Shown: positions 10,202 to 18,550, numbered from the stretch's first letter. The stretch is DNA of 64,000 bases from Streptomyces roseoviridis (GCF_039535235.1 NZ_BAAAWU010000001.1:3720001-3784000); one strand, 5' to 3'. The notes: generated by a model from the sequence alone, not told the origin. Made by a program: numbers and translations.

Positions 10202-11587
10202 GTGACCTCCTCGCAGCAGACCCCCGAACCGCACGGCCACGAGCACGGCCACGAGCCCGGACGGGCACCCGGCCACGGGCATTCCCATGCGCACAGCCAC
10301 GGCCCCGCCGCCCCGGTCTCCCGGCACCTGCGGAAGGTCATCGCCGCGGTGCTGATCCCCTTCGCCACCGCCGTGGTCGTCGGGCTCCTGGTGCTGTGGC
10401 CCGGCGGCGCCCCGGCGCACGAACGCACCGGCGTCGGCTTCGACCGGCAGACCGAGCAGGGCAAGGTCGTCGCCGTCGAGCGGGTCGACTGCAAGGACGT
10501 GAACGCCGCGCAGGTCCCGCCCACCGGGGACACCTCCACGCCGGAGGGCCGCGAGGCGGTCCGGTCGCAGCAGGGGCAGTGCGAGAAGGCGACCGTCGAG
10601 GTCACCACCGGGCCGGACAAGGGACGGAAGTTCACGGAGATCGTCCAGCCGGACGCCCCGCGGCAACTGGACGAGGGTCAGGGCGTGGTGGTGGCGTACG
10701 CGCCGGACGCGCCGCGCGACCTGCAGTACTCCGTCACGGACGTGAACCGGAAGCTGCCGATCGCTCTGCTCGCCGGCATCTTCGCGCTCGCCGTCGTGGT
10801 CGTCGGCCGGATGCGCGGGCTGATGGCGCTGATCGCGCTCGCCGTGAGTTTCCTCGTGCTGACCCTCTTCATCCTCCCGGCGATCCTCCAGGGTTCGAAC
10901 CCTCTGGTGGTGGCCGTCGTCGGATCGAGCGCGATCATGCTGGCCGCGCTCTACATGTGCCACGGCCTCTCGGCCCGCACCTCGGTCGCGGTCCTCGGGA
11001 CCCTGGTCTCGCTGCTGTTGATCGGCCTGCTCGGCTCGCTGTTCATCGGCTGGGCCTCGCTCAGCGGCAACACGGACGACAACACCGGCCTCATCCACGG
11101 GCTGTACCCGGACATCGACATGTCCGGCCTGCTCCTCGCCGGCGTGATCATCGGTTCGCTCGGCGTCCTCGACGACGTGACGGTGACCCAGACCTCGGCG
11201 GTCTGGGAGCTGCACCAGGCCGATCCGCGGATGGGTCCCCGGGCGCTGTACCGGGCCGGGATCCGGATCGGGCGCGACCACATCGCATCGGTGGTCAACA
11301 CCCTGGTCCTCGCCTACGCCGGTGCCGCCCTGCCGCTGCTCCTGCTGTTCTCGATCGCGCAGAGCAGCGTGGGGACGGTGGCCAACAGCGAGCTGGTCGC
11401 GGAGGAGATCGTGCGCACACTGATCGGCTCGATCGGCCTGGTCGCCTCGGTGCCGGTCACCACCGGCCTGGCGGCACTCGTCGTCTCGGCCGACCGGCCG
11501 GGGCAGGGCGCGGGTCCCTCGGGGGCCGGGGCGGGCGCCGGAGGACAGCGGCAGGGCCGGGGCGGACGGCGCCGCCGGGCCAAGTGA
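10202..11587 (+). CDS. YibE/F-like multipass membrane protein
   Basis: A 461-residue membrane protein of the YibE/F family (PF07907). The N-terminus is strikingly histidine-rich (HGHEHGHEPGRAPGHGHSHA), followed by a membrane span around residues 45-67, an extracytoplasmic soluble region to about 180, and then a series of hydrophobic helices (LPIALLAGIFALAVVVVG, LMALIALAVSFLVL). The family hallmark GSLGVLDDVTVTQ is present. The function of the family is not established; transport has been suggested. The His-rich start could bind metal ions, which is inference. The start is GTG 10202; its ribosome-binding site is poor. The gene is divergent from thiC and shares its promoter region. Confidence 0.88.
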   Translation: MTSSQQTPEPHGHEHGHEPGRAPGHGHSHAHSHGPAAPVSRHLRKVIAAVLIPFATAVVVGLLVLWPGGAPAHERTGVGFDRQTEQGKVVAVERVDCKDVNAAQVPPTGDTSTPEGREAVRSQQGQCEKATVEVTTGPDKGRKFTEIVQPDAPRQLDEGQGVVVAYAPDAPRDLQYSVTDVNRKLPIALLAGIFALAVVVVGRMRGLMALIALAVSFLVLTLFILPAILQGSNPLVVAVVGSSAIMLAALYMCHGLSARTSVAVLGTLVSLLLIGLLGSLFIGWASLSGNTDDNTGLIHGLYPDIDMSGLLLAGVIIGSLGVLDDVTVTQTSAVWELHQADPRMGPRALYRAGIRIGRDHIASVVNTLVLAYAGAALPLLLLFSIAQSSVGTVANSELVAEEIVRTLIGSIGLVASVPVTTGLAALVVSADRPGQGAGPSGAGAGAGGQRQGRGGRRRRAK

Positions 11588-11639
11588 CCCGGCGACCGCC
11601 CCGGCCACGGCCGGTGTGGTGTGTGGCCGGTGTCGTGGC

Positions 11640-12074
11640 TCAGCCCGCGTTCTCCTCCGCCAGGATCCGTCCGAGGGCGGCCTCCAGGTTGTCCTCGAAG
11701 TCGCCCAGTGTCCGTTCCTGACCGAGCGGGACCAGTTTGTCCGTACGGTCGAGGAAGGCGACCAACGGCGGCGCGCTCGCCCGGAACAGGGCGCGGTCGC
11801 TGCCGACCTGGAGCCTGATCACCACGTCCGAGAGCCCCTCGGGCTCGGTCGGAGCGATGTGCACATCACCGTCACCGCTGGGCCGGTTGATCCCGTCGAC
11901 CAGCAGTTCCCTGCCGAACGCCCAGGTGACGGGTGCGTCTCCCGGGAGGTGGAAGGTCATCCGGACCGCATAGGGATCGCGGGTCTCGTACCGCAGTTCC
12001 ACCGGGATCCTGAAGGAAAGCTCCTCGGAGACGAGGAAGCTCATCAGGACCTCGGCCTGAACCGTCTCTCGCAT
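11640..12074 (-). CDS. ssgA: SsgA, sporulation-specific cell division activator
   Basis: SsgA belongs to the SALP family unique to sporulating actinomycetes. It marks sites of septum formation and affects localisation of SsgB and hence FtsZ. The sequence MSFLVSEELSFRIPVELRYE and the later DPYAVRMTFHLPGDAPVTW, FGRELLVDG and FLDRTDKLVPLG identify it as SsgA itself rather than another SALP. The frame starts at ATG 12074 (144 residues), which matches the length of SsgB homologues. An internal ATG at 12044, behind GAGGT, would give the shorter form described for some SsgA proteins. Its activator gene ssgR lies immediately upstream on the same strand, with 136 bp between them. Confidence 0.95.
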   Translation of the reverse strand: MRETVQAEVLMSFLVSEELSFRIPVELRYETRDPYAVRMTFHLPGDAPVTWAFGRELLVDGINRPSGDGDVHIAPTEPEGLSDVVIRLQVGSDRALFRASAPPLVAFLDRTDKLVPLGQERTLGDFEDNLEAALGRILAEENAG

Positions 12075-12210
12075 CTTTTACCCCGCAGTAGATCGGCAGT
12101 TGTGGAAACACGCTGCTGAAAGCTGTGGTCGAAACGGCCAGGAATGATCCCTCATGGCCCTCTTGACGCAATCGTGCTGCACGCGCTAGCAGATCACAAG
12201 GAGTAATTTT

Positions 12211-12981
12211 TCAGATACTGATAGAGAAGGCGAGCGAACTGAAGAGCCTCCCGATTTCGTTCTGTAGTCGTTCGATAGCGGGGAGCAACCGTTCTTCCTG
12301 GTGCAGGGGCAGCGAGATCGCCATCGCGGCCGCCGTGGACCCCACGGTGAGGGGAATGGCGGCACATACCGTGCCCAGGGCATATTCCTGACGCTCCACC
12401 AGGGGTTCCATCCGCCCCATTTCGCCCAAACGGTCCAAAAGGGCGCGGCGATTACGCACCGTATACGGAGTGATGGCCTCTACCGGGTGCCGGTCGAGGT
12501 GGTCTTGACGACTCTTCAGATCGAGTTGACTCAGCAGACACTGTCCGATGGCGTGCGCGTGGCCGGTCTCCCGGAAGTCCGCCCACTCCTCGACGGCGGG
12601 GGCCGCGGGAGTGTCGGCGACGGCGACGAGTTCGATCTCGCCCTCGCGGTAGACGGCGAAGTAGACGGGCACGCCGATGGCGTCGCGCCAACGCACGAGA
12701 GAGTCCTCGATCTTGGTGCGACGATTCTGCAGAGCGCCGCCGCCGATCAGACGACCGGCGGCCTCACCGAAGACGAACACGCCCTTCTCGCGGCGCAGAT
12801 AGCCCTCGTGCGTGAGGGTGCGGAGCAGGTGGTACGCGGTGGGGAGGGAGAGCCCCGCCTCGCGCGCGAGCTGTTTGGCGGGGGCGCCGTCCGCATGGGA
12901 GCCCACGGCCTCGAGCAGTCTCAGCGCCCGCTGGACCGAACCGATCAGGGTAGGAGCAGCGGGCTGCGAAGCAGTGGCCAA
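12211..12981 (-). CDS. ssgR: SsgR, IclR-family activator of ssgA
   Basis: A 256-residue IclR-type regulator. The N-terminal winged helix-turn-helix is LIGSVQRALRLLEAVGSH and AKQLAREAGLSLPTAYHLL (about residues 12-60), followed by the IclR effector domain. Its position directly upstream of ssgA and its sequence match Streptomyces SsgR, which activates ssgA transcription in development. The start codon is TTG 12981: a TGA stop lies in the same frame only 6 nt upstream, so no earlier start is possible. The preceding GGGGGTGA is a plausible ribosome-binding site. The rare start codon could keep SsgR levels low. Confidence 0.93.
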   Translation of the reverse strand: MATASQPAAPTLIGSVQRALRLLEAVGSHADGAPAKQLAREAGLSLPTAYHLLRTLTHEGYLRREKGVFVFGEAAGRLIGGGALQNRRTKIEDSLVRWRDAIGVPVYFAVYREGEIELVAVADTPAAPAVEEWADFRETGHAHAIGQCLLSQLDLKSRQDHLDRHPVEAITPYTVRNRRALLDRLGEMGRMEPLVERQEYALGTVCAAIPLTVGSTAAAMAISLPLHQEERLLPAIERLQNEIGRLFSSLAFSISI

Positions 12982-13264
12982 AGGTCACCCCCAGGCGTGT
13001 CGACGAGTGCGTCGCACCCGCCCGCGGGGGCCGCCCCCGCGCGCCCACCGCGGCCTGGGACCGGCGGGGCCCGGTGGCGAACCCGTCCGGGGACGCACAC
13101 CGTCACGCTGGCCGGCACGGAGTCCATGCCTGTGGTTCCCGGGGGCGGCAGAGGATTTCCACTCTAATGGCAGACCCTGTGACGAAAGCCCGTTTCGACC
13201 TGCGTTAGCCCGGCCGGGCTAACGGCTCACGGCGGGCACCGGCTTCGACCAGCTGTGACCCGTG

Positions 13265-13483
13265 CTACCAGTCCCCTCGCGAGGTCGACGAGGACGTGAA
13301 CTTCCGGACCACGTAGATCAGACCACCGACCAGCGCCACGAAGACCAGCAGCTTGAAGAGCAGACCCACCACGAAGGTCAGGACGCTGGTGATCAGGCCG
13401 CCGAAGACCAGCAGGGCGATGAGGGGTATCGCGACCCACTTCACCCACCACGGCATCCCCGCGAGAATCTCCTTCACCGCCAT
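13265..13483 (-). CDS. DUF5326-family small membrane protein
   Basis: This 72-residue protein has a hydrophobic core from about residue 12 to 62, probably two membrane segments (WVKWVAIPLIALLVFGGLI and VVGLLFKLLVFVALVGGLIY), with a short charged C-terminal tail (VVRKFTSSSTSRGDW). It corresponds to the small DUF5326 family found beside ssgR and cupin genes in Streptomyces. No function is known. The start ATG 13483 is preceded by AGAGG-type sequence. It is the downstream member of a minus-strand pair with the cupin gene, 165 bp away. Confidence 0.85.
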   Translation of the reverse strand: MAVKEILAGMPWWVKWVAIPLIALLVFGGLITSVLTFVVGLLFKLLVFVALVGGLIYVVRKFTSSSTSRGDW

Positions 13484-13648
13484 TGCGCTTACCTCTTCTC
13501 CGAAGGGCTCGCCGGCACGCCGTGCGCCGACACCCTCGATGCTAGGGGCGAGGACCGGACGAACGGGGGCCTCCCGGCCCCCGCTCTTCCCTGATCCGCC
13601 CCCTAAGGGGTCGGTTCCCGGCCGGGACCGCCGTCGAAGGGAGAGAGG

Positions 13649-13966
13649 TCAGGCCTCCGGCGGCGAGAACACCACCATCACCCGCAGGTCCTCCGTGATG
13701 TGGTGGAACCTGTGCGGCACCCCGGCCGGCACGTAGACCACGCTGCCCCGCGCCACCTGGGTCGTCTCCGCCCCCACCGTGATCGCGGCCCGGCCGCTGA
13801 CCACGAAGTACACCTCGTCCTGACCGTGCGGCCGCTGCGGGTCCAACTGGCCCGCGTCGAGCGCGTACAGGCCGACCGACATGTTCCGCTCGCGCAGGAA
13901 CTGGAGGTAGGCGCCCTCGTTGGCCGCCCGCTCCGCTTCCAGCTCGTCCAGTCGGAATGCCTTCAT
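13649..13966 (-). CDS. Cupin-domain protein
   Basis: A single-domain cupin of 105 residues. The first cupin motif is PHGQDEVYFVVSGRAAITVG and the second is VYVPAGVPHRFHHI; His47, Glu51 and the later histidines are positioned to hold a metal ion. Small proteins of this type can be sugar or amino-acid dioxygenases, isomerases or regulators, so no substrate is proposed. Start ATG 13966 gives the domain its usual length; the frame continues upstream without any cupin similarity. It is divergent from the PF04020 membrane-protein gene. Confidence 0.85.
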   Translation of the reverse strand: MKAFRLDELEAERAANEGAYLQFLRERNMSVGLYALDAGQLDPQRPHGQDEVYFVVSGRAAITVGAETTQVARGSVVYVPAGVPHRFHHITEDLRVMVVFSPPEA

Positions 13967-14018
13967 TCGCTCGTCCGCCCCTGCCCTTGGCCAGATCGTG
14001 TCTGCCACGATCTGACAC

Positions 14019-14396
14019 ATGAAGAATTTCGTCGTCAAGACGCTCGCGAACGCGGGCGCCCTGGGTATCGCCATCTGGCTGCTCCAGGACATCACACTGA
14101 CCGGTGACAGCACCGGCAAGAAGGCCTGGACCCTCATCCTGGTGGCCCTGGTTTTCGGACTGGTGAACTTCCTGGTGAAGCCGGTCGTGAAGCTGCTCAC
14201 GTTCCCGCTCTTCATCCTGACCCTCGGTCTGATCACCCTGGTCGTCAACGCGCTGATGCTGCTGCTGACCTCCTGGCTGGCGGACAAGCTCGACCTCAGC
14301 TTCCACGTCGAGGGCTTCTGGACCGCCGTGCTCGGCGGTCTGATCATCTCCGTCGTCTCCTGGGCGCTGAACGTCGTCCTCCCCGACGGCGACTGA
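14019..14396 (+). CDS. PF04020-family (YvlD-like) membrane protein
   Basis: A 125-residue protein with four predicted membrane helices, beginning MKNFVVKTLANAGALGIAIW and including LVALVFGLVNFLVKPVVKLL, LFILTLGLITLVVNALMLLL and FWTAVLGGLIISVVSWALNV. The pattern NxxVKPxxKLLTxP is the signature of the family often named phage holin 4 superfamily or YvlD. Despite the name, it is a common chromosomal protein and not evidence of a prophage. It may share a transcript with the following small open frame and the cystathionine-lyase-like gene. Confidence 0.88.
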   Translation: MKNFVVKTLANAGALGIAIWLLQDITLTGDSTGKKAWTLILVALVFGLVNFLVKPVVKLLTFPLFILTLGLITLVVNALMLLLTSWLADKLDLSFHVEGFWTAVLGGLIISVVSWALNVVLPDGD

Positions 14397-14406
14397 GAGC
14401 CGGCCC

Positions 14407-14460
14407 ATGACGAACGCCCTCATCGGCGTCCACCCCGAGGTACAGGAGCAGTCGGCATGA
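14407..14460 (+). CDS. Possible 17-codon leader peptide or gene remnant
   Basis: The open frame ATG...TGA encodes MTNALIGVHPEVQEQSA. It begins 10 bp after the PF04020 gene and its TGA overlaps the ATG of the next gene (ATGA), a typical translational-coupling arrangement. GAGAG lies upstream of its ATG. In S. coelicolor, from memory, a low-molecular-weight tyrosine phosphatase gene (ptpA) occupies this spot, so this could be what remains after a deletion, or a short coupling peptide. Either reading is speculative. Confidence 0.25.
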   Translation: MTNALIGVHPEVQEQSA

Positions 14461-15653
14461 GCGACAACGGCACGCCCGGGGCGAGCGGCGCCCCGGATGC
14501 CGCGGCCGGTGCGGGCGGCGAGCGGCACGGCGGGATCGGCGACGGGACGCGGGCGGTGCGCGCCGGCCTGCCCGAGCCCGTGAAGTACGAGCCGACCCTC
14601 CCGGGCCCGGTCTTCGCGGCCCACTTCCACCTTCCCGGTGAACCCACCGGCCCGTACACGTACGGCCGTGACGAGAACCCCACCTGGACCCACCTGGAAC
14701 GCGCCATCGGCGAACTGGAGGCGCCGGGGGAGAGCGGCGCGTCGACGCTGGTCTTCGCCTCCGGGATGGCGGCCATCTCGGCCGTCCTGTTCTCCCAGCT
14801 CAGAAGCGGCGATGCGGTCGTCCTCCCCGACGACGGCTATCAGGCACTGCCGCTGCTCCACGAGCAGCTCCGGGCGTACGGGATCGAGGTGCGCACCGCA
14901 CCGACCGGCGGGGACGCCCAGCTCTCCGTCCTGGCCGGGGCGCGGCTGCTGTGGCTGGAGACCCCGTCCAACCCCGGTCTCGACGTGTGCGACGTCCGCC
15001 GGATGGTGGCCGCGGCCCATGAGGCCGGGGCGCTCGTCGCCGTCGACAACACCCTGGCCACGCCGCTCGGACAGCGGCCGCTCCAGCTCGGTGCCGACTT
15101 CTCCGTGGCCAGCGACACCAAGGGCATGACCGGCCACGGCGACATCCTGCTCGGGCACGTCAGCTGCCGTGATCCGGAGCGGGCCGCCGAGGTGCGGCGC
15201 TGGCGCAAGATCGTCGGCGCGATCCCCGGTCCCATGGAGGCCTGGCTCGCCCACCGCTCCCTGGCCACCCTCGCGCTGCGGATCGACCGGCAGTGCGCCA
15301 CCGCGCTCGCCCTCGCCGAGGCGCTCTCCGGGCACCGGGACGTGGCCGGCCTGCGCTACCCGGGCCTGCCCGGGGACCCTTCCCACGAGGTGGCCGCCCG
15401 GCAGATGCGGCGGTTCGGCTCCGTCGTCTCGTTCGTCCTGCCGGACCGGGAGTGGGCCGACCGCTTCCTGGACGCCCTGCGGCTGGTCGACGACGCGACC
15501 AGCTTCGGCGGAGTGCGGTCGACGGCCGAGCGGCGCGGACGCTGGGGCGGGGACGCCGTGCCCGAGGGCTTCGTCCGCTTCTCGGTGGGCGCGGAGGACC
15601 CGGACGACCTGATCGCCGACGCCCTCGGGGCCCTCGACAAGGCCGCGCGGTGA
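14457..15653 (+). CDS. Cystathionine gamma-lyase-like PLP enzyme
   Basis: A 398-residue member of the Cys/Met-metabolism PLP family. Recognisable features are YTYGRDENPTWTHLERAI, ASGMAAISAVLFS, WLETPSNPGLDV, VDNTLATPLGQRPL and the PLP-binding Lys222 in SDTKGMTGHGD. The first 30 residues are low-complexity Ala/Gly. Enzymes of this group cleave or form cystathionine in transsulfuration; lyase, synthase and methionine-gamma-lyase activities are hard to separate by sequence. The start is ATG 14457 with AGGAGC upstream. The gene ends in a long hairpin, indicating the end of the transcription unit. Confidence 0.9.
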   Translation: MSDNGTPGASGAPDAAAGAGGERHGGIGDGTRAVRAGLPEPVKYEPTLPGPVFAAHFHLPGEPTGPYTYGRDENPTWTHLERAIGELEAPGESGASTLVFASGMAAISAVLFSQLRSGDAVVLPDDGYQALPLLHEQLRAYGIEVRTAPTGGDAQLSVLAGARLLWLETPSNPGLDVCDVRRMVAAAHEAGALVAVDNTLATPLGQRPLQLGADFSVASDTKGMTGHGDILLGHVSCRDPERAAEVRRWRKIVGAIPGPMEAWLAHRSLATLALRIDRQCATALALAEALSGHRDVAGLRYPGLPGDPSHEVAARQMRRFGSVVSFVLPDREWADRFLDALRLVDDATSFGGVRSTAERRGRWGGDAVPEGFVRFSVGAEDPDDLIADALGALDKAAR

Positions 15654-15657
15654 GGAA

Positions 15658-15698
15658 GGGGCGTTCCGAACCTCCCCCCTCGTGGCTCGGAACGCCCC
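15658..15698 (+). terminator. Hairpin terminator after cystathionine-lyase-like gene
   Basis: Perfect 12-bp arms GGGGCGTTCCGA and TCGGAACGCCCC flank a 17-nt loop, starting 4 bp after the stop codon. It separates this unit from the following LysR gene. Confidence 0.75.
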
Positions 15699-15787
15699 CG
15701 GTCCCCTGCGGTGTCGACACGCGGAGACCTGTCCGTACAAGGCTAGTTGACTCTGCGTCAGTGTCCAATCACGGTAGCGACAGCGAC

Positions 15788-15806
15788 CTATCGACTTATT
15801 TATAGT
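15788..15806 (+). promoter_or_regulatory. Possible LysR box and -10 element
   Basis: CTAT-N10-ATAG (15788-15805) resembles the T-N11-A pattern bound by LysR proteins. It overlaps a good -10 hexamer, TATAGT (15801-15806), about 72 bp upstream of the LysR gene. No convincing -35 is visible, which would fit an activator-dependent or autoregulated promoter. Confidence 0.35.
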
Positions 15807-15877
15807 TGGACGGTCCTGAGGCGCCGTCAGCGGACCGCCTGAGTCGAACGGCCGTCTGCGGCCGGGAGGGGGCGGAC

Positions 15878-16774
15878 ATGGACCTGACTCTGCTGCGCAC
15901 CTTCGTCACGGTGCACCGGGCCGGCTCCTTCACCCGCGCCGCTGCGCTCCTCGGTCTCTCCCAGCCGGCCGTCACCAGCCAGATCCGCACCCTGGAGCGC
16001 CAACTCGGCCGGCCCCTCTTCCTCAGACGGGCCCGTGGAGTCACCCCCACCACCATCGGCGACGAGCTCGCCCACCGTGCCGCCCCGCACCTGGACGCGC
16101 TCGTGGAGATCGCCGAGACCGGTCTGGACGAGCAGAGCGGGGTGCGCACCCTGCACGTCGCCGGACCGCCCGAATTCGTCTCGGCCCGGGTGCTGCCCGC
16201 CCTGACCCCGCTGGTAGCCCAGGGGCTCGCGGTCCGCGCCTCCCTCCTCGGCAACGCGGAGGACGTCCTCGACGGTCTCGCCGCCGGTCACCACGACCTG
16301 GCCGTCGCCACCGCCCGGCCCCGCGGCGGGCTGTTCGCCGCCGCCCCGCTCTGCGACGAGGAACACGTCCTGGTCGCGGCGCCGCGCTGGGCCGCCCGGC
16401 TCTCCCCCGGCGTGCTGCTGAGCAGGGGTGCGGTCGTCCTGGAGCAACTGCCCGTGGTCGAGGTGCACGAGTCGCTGCCCTTCGTCACCCGCTACTGGGC
16501 GGCCGTCTTCGAGACCAAGCCGGCCGCCGCCGCGACCGTGATCGCGCCCGACCTGCGGGCCGTCCTGGAGTCCGCCGCCGCCGGGGCGGGCCTCGCCGTC
16601 CTGCCGCGCTATCTGTGCGAGGACGCCCTGGAGCGGGGGCGGCTGGTGGCCCTGCTCGACCCTCCGGTGCCCCCGCTGCGCACCTACTTCCTCGTCGTCC
16701 GCACCGGCAGCCTCGCCCTGCCCCACATCGCGCGGGCCCACGATCGGCTGCTGCGGGCCGCGGGGGAGTGGTGA
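15878..16774 (+). CDS. LysR-family transcriptional regulator
   Basis: A 298-residue LysR regulator. Its N-terminal helix-turn-helix MDLTLLRTFVTVHRAGSFTR-AAALLGLSQPAVTSQIRTLE covers residues 1-40, followed by the dimerisation helix and a two-lobed effector domain. The late segment SAAAGAGLAVLPRYLCED is typical of the second effector lobe. Start ATG 15878 has GGGAGGGGGC upstream and places the HTH at the N-terminus as in all family members. Neighbours are a cystathionine-lyase-like gene upstream and a NUDIX gene 52 bp downstream, which may be cotranscribed. LysR proteins commonly control a neighbouring gene, but which one is not evident. Confidence 0.92.
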   Translation: MDLTLLRTFVTVHRAGSFTRAAALLGLSQPAVTSQIRTLERQLGRPLFLRRARGVTPTTIGDELAHRAAPHLDALVEIAETGLDEQSGVRTLHVAGPPEFVSARVLPALTPLVAQGLAVRASLLGNAEDVLDGLAAGHHDLAVATARPRGGLFAAAPLCDEEHVLVAAPRWAARLSPGVLLSRGAVVLEQLPVVEVHESLPFVTRYWAAVFETKPAAAATVIAPDLRAVLESAAAGAGLAVLPRYLCEDALERGRLVALLDPPVPPLRTYFLVVRTGSLALPHIARAHDRLLRAAGEW

Positions 16775-16826
16775 GTTTCCGGACAGCGCGCGTTTCAGGA
16801 CACCGGAGAGCGGCCATTTTCTTCCC

Positions 16827-17306
16827 ATGACCGAACGACCGGTGGTCAAGCGCACCGCCCGCGCCATCCTGCTCGACGGGGACGACCTGATCCTCATCAA
16901 GCGCACCAAGCCCGGCATGGACCCCTACTGGGTGACACCCGGCGGCGGAGTGGAGGCCACCGACGCGACCGTCGTCGAAGCCCTGCACCGTGAGGTCCAC
17001 GAGGAGCTGGGCGCCAAGATCGTCGACGTGGTGCCCTGCTTCGTCGACACCGTGGAGCACATCGTCGACGGCGGGGTCTCCGGCGTGAAGGTGCAGCACT
17101 TCTTCGTCTGCCGCCTGGAGTCGATGGATCCCTCCCAGCGGCACGGCCCCGAGGTCGAGGAGCCGCAGGGCGAGTACGAGATCGTGCGCGTGCCGTTCAG
17201 CCGGGTCGGGATCGCCGCCGTCCACCTGGTGCCGCTCTCACTGCGGCACTACCTGGACGGCAACATCGAAGGCGTCCGCGCGATGCACGCCCCCGACCTC
17301 GGTTAG
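16827..17306 (+). CDS. NUDIX hydrolase
   Basis: A 159-residue NUDIX protein. The signature GX5EX7REUXEEXGU is complete: GGGVEATDATVVEALHREVH followed by EELG (about residues 32-55). These residues bind the divalent metal ions for hydrolysis of a nucleoside diphosphate linked to another moiety. The N-terminal strand VKRTARAILLDGDDLILIKR is typical. Substrate class cannot be assigned. The stop codon TAG (17304-17306) overlaps the TAA of the convergent globin-reductase gene, leaving no intergenic space and no room for a terminator. Confidence 0.92.
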   Translation: MTERPVVKRTARAILLDGDDLILIKRTKPGMDPYWVTPGGGVEATDATVVEALHREVHEELGAKIVDVVPCFVDTVEHIVDGGVSGVKVQHFFVCRLESMDPSQRHGPEVEEPQGEYEIVRVPFSRVGIAAVHLVPLSLRHYLDGNIEGVRAMHAPDLG

Positions 17307-18550
17307 GCGGAGGCGACCAGCTCGCCCAGGTAGTCGTGGCGGATCCGGTCGGTGGGGATGCCGGCGCCCTTCAGGGCGTCCACCCCGCTGCGGATCATGC
17401 CGAGCGGCCCGGAGAGATAGGCGTCGTACTCGGCCCAGGGCCCGTACCGGCGCACGGCGTCCGGGAGCCGTCCCTCCTTCTCCGTGACCGGGCGGACGGC
17501 GAGCCACGGGAAGGTCTGCTGGAGCCGCATCATCGTGTCGATGTCGTAGAGGTCATGGCCGCTTCGGGCGCCGTAGAACACCTCGACGGGCCGCCGGTCC
17601 CCGTGCTCGGCGACGTCCTCGACCAGCGCCTTGATCGGGGCGATGCCGGTCCCTCCGCCCAGACAGAGCAGGCCGTTGTCCGTGGAGTGGTCCACGGTCA
17701 TGGAACCGGCGGGCGGTCCGAGCCGCAGCACGTCCCCCGGGCGGGCCCGGTGCACCAGGGCGTTCGACACCCAGCCCGCCGGCACCGCCTTGACGTGCAG
17801 GGAGAGCAGTCCGTCGGGCCGGGGTGCGGAGGCGAAGGAGTAGTGCCGCCATATCCGCGGCCACCAGGGCGTCTCCAGGGTCGTGTACTGCCCGGCGAGG
17901 AACGGGTAGGGCTGGTCCGGCCGGAGCGTGATCACGGCGACGTCGGGGGTCCGCAGATCGTGGGAGACCACCTCGGCGTACCACCAGGCGGGCGCGTGCT
18001 GCTCGTCCTCGGCAGCTGCGTCGATCATGATCTGCGAGATCGTCGTGTACGTCCGGACCCACGCGGCTTCCGTGTGCTCGTCCCAGGTGGAGACGGCGTA
18101 CCGGTCGAGCGCACCGATCAGCGCCTCGCCGACCGCCGGGTACTGGTCGGGCCGGGTGCCGTACTTGCGGTGCCCGCGTCCGAGGTTCTGGAGGTACGCG
18201 GTGAGCACGGTCGTGTCGTCGAGGTGCTCGGCCGCCGTGAGCAGCGCCTTGAGGAGCCGGTCGCGCTGGGTGTCCATGGCGGCGGGGAACATCGCCCGCA
18301 GTTCGGGGCGCCGGGTGAAGAGCAGCGCGTAGAAGTACGAGGTCACCCGGTCGGCCACCGGGGCGATCTCCGCCAGGGTGCGGCGGACCAGGACCGCGTC
18401 CGCCGAGGGTCCGGCCGCCGGGGGTCCGCCGGCCGGGCGCGCGGCTTCCGTGGAGGAGGGCGCCTCGGGCGAGGGGTTCTCCTCCACGGCCGGCGGTTCG
18501 GCCGGTATTCGGGGCAGCGCGTCCGTAGCCGCACCCGGAGCATCCGTCAT
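17303..18550 (-). CDS. Globin-oxidoreductase fusion (flavohemoglobin-like)
   Basis: A 415-residue fusion. Residues 1-50 are Pro/Ala/Glu-rich. A globin domain follows (about 51-185), with the proximal histidine in LGRGHRKYGTRPDQYP, the flavohemoglobin pattern. Next comes an FAD-binding barrel with RHYSFASAPRP, and an NAD(P)-binding module with LCLGGGTGIAPIKALVEDV and the closing YLSGPLGMI. Flavohemoglobins dioxygenate nitric oxide to nitrate; two-domain relatives in Streptomyces may serve as other reductases. Start ATG 18550 follows GGGGAGGCAAGGAC. The C-terminal stop overlaps that of the convergent NUDIX gene. The HAD gene lies 103 bp upstream on the same strand and may be cotranscribed. NO detoxification is likely but not proven. 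Confidence 0.88.
   Translation of the reverse strand: MTDAPGAATDALPRIPAEPPAVEENPSPEAPSSTEAARPAGGPPAAGPSADAVLVRRTLAEIAPVADRVTSYFYALLFTRRPELRAMFPAAMDTQRDRLLKALLTAAEHLDDTTVLTAYLQNLGRGHRKYGTRPDQYPAVGEALIGALDRYAVSTWDEHTEAAWVRTYTTISQIMIDAAAEDEQHAPAWWYAEVVSHDLRTPDVAVITLRPDQPYPFLAGQYTTLETPWWPRIWRHYSFASAPRPDGLLSLHVKAVPAGWVSNALVHRARPGDVLRLGPPAGSMTVDHSTDNGLLCLGGGTGIAPIKALVEDVAEHGDRRPVEVFYGARSGHDLYDIDTMMRLQQTFPWLAVRPVTEKEGRLPDAVRRYGPWAEYDAYLSGPLGMIRSGVDALKGAGIPTDRIRHDYLGELVASA

Noticed and set aside
14019..14396. Holin, suggesting a prophage
   Set aside because: The PF04020 family name is misleading; it is a common chromosomal membrane protein, and no other phage gene is near.
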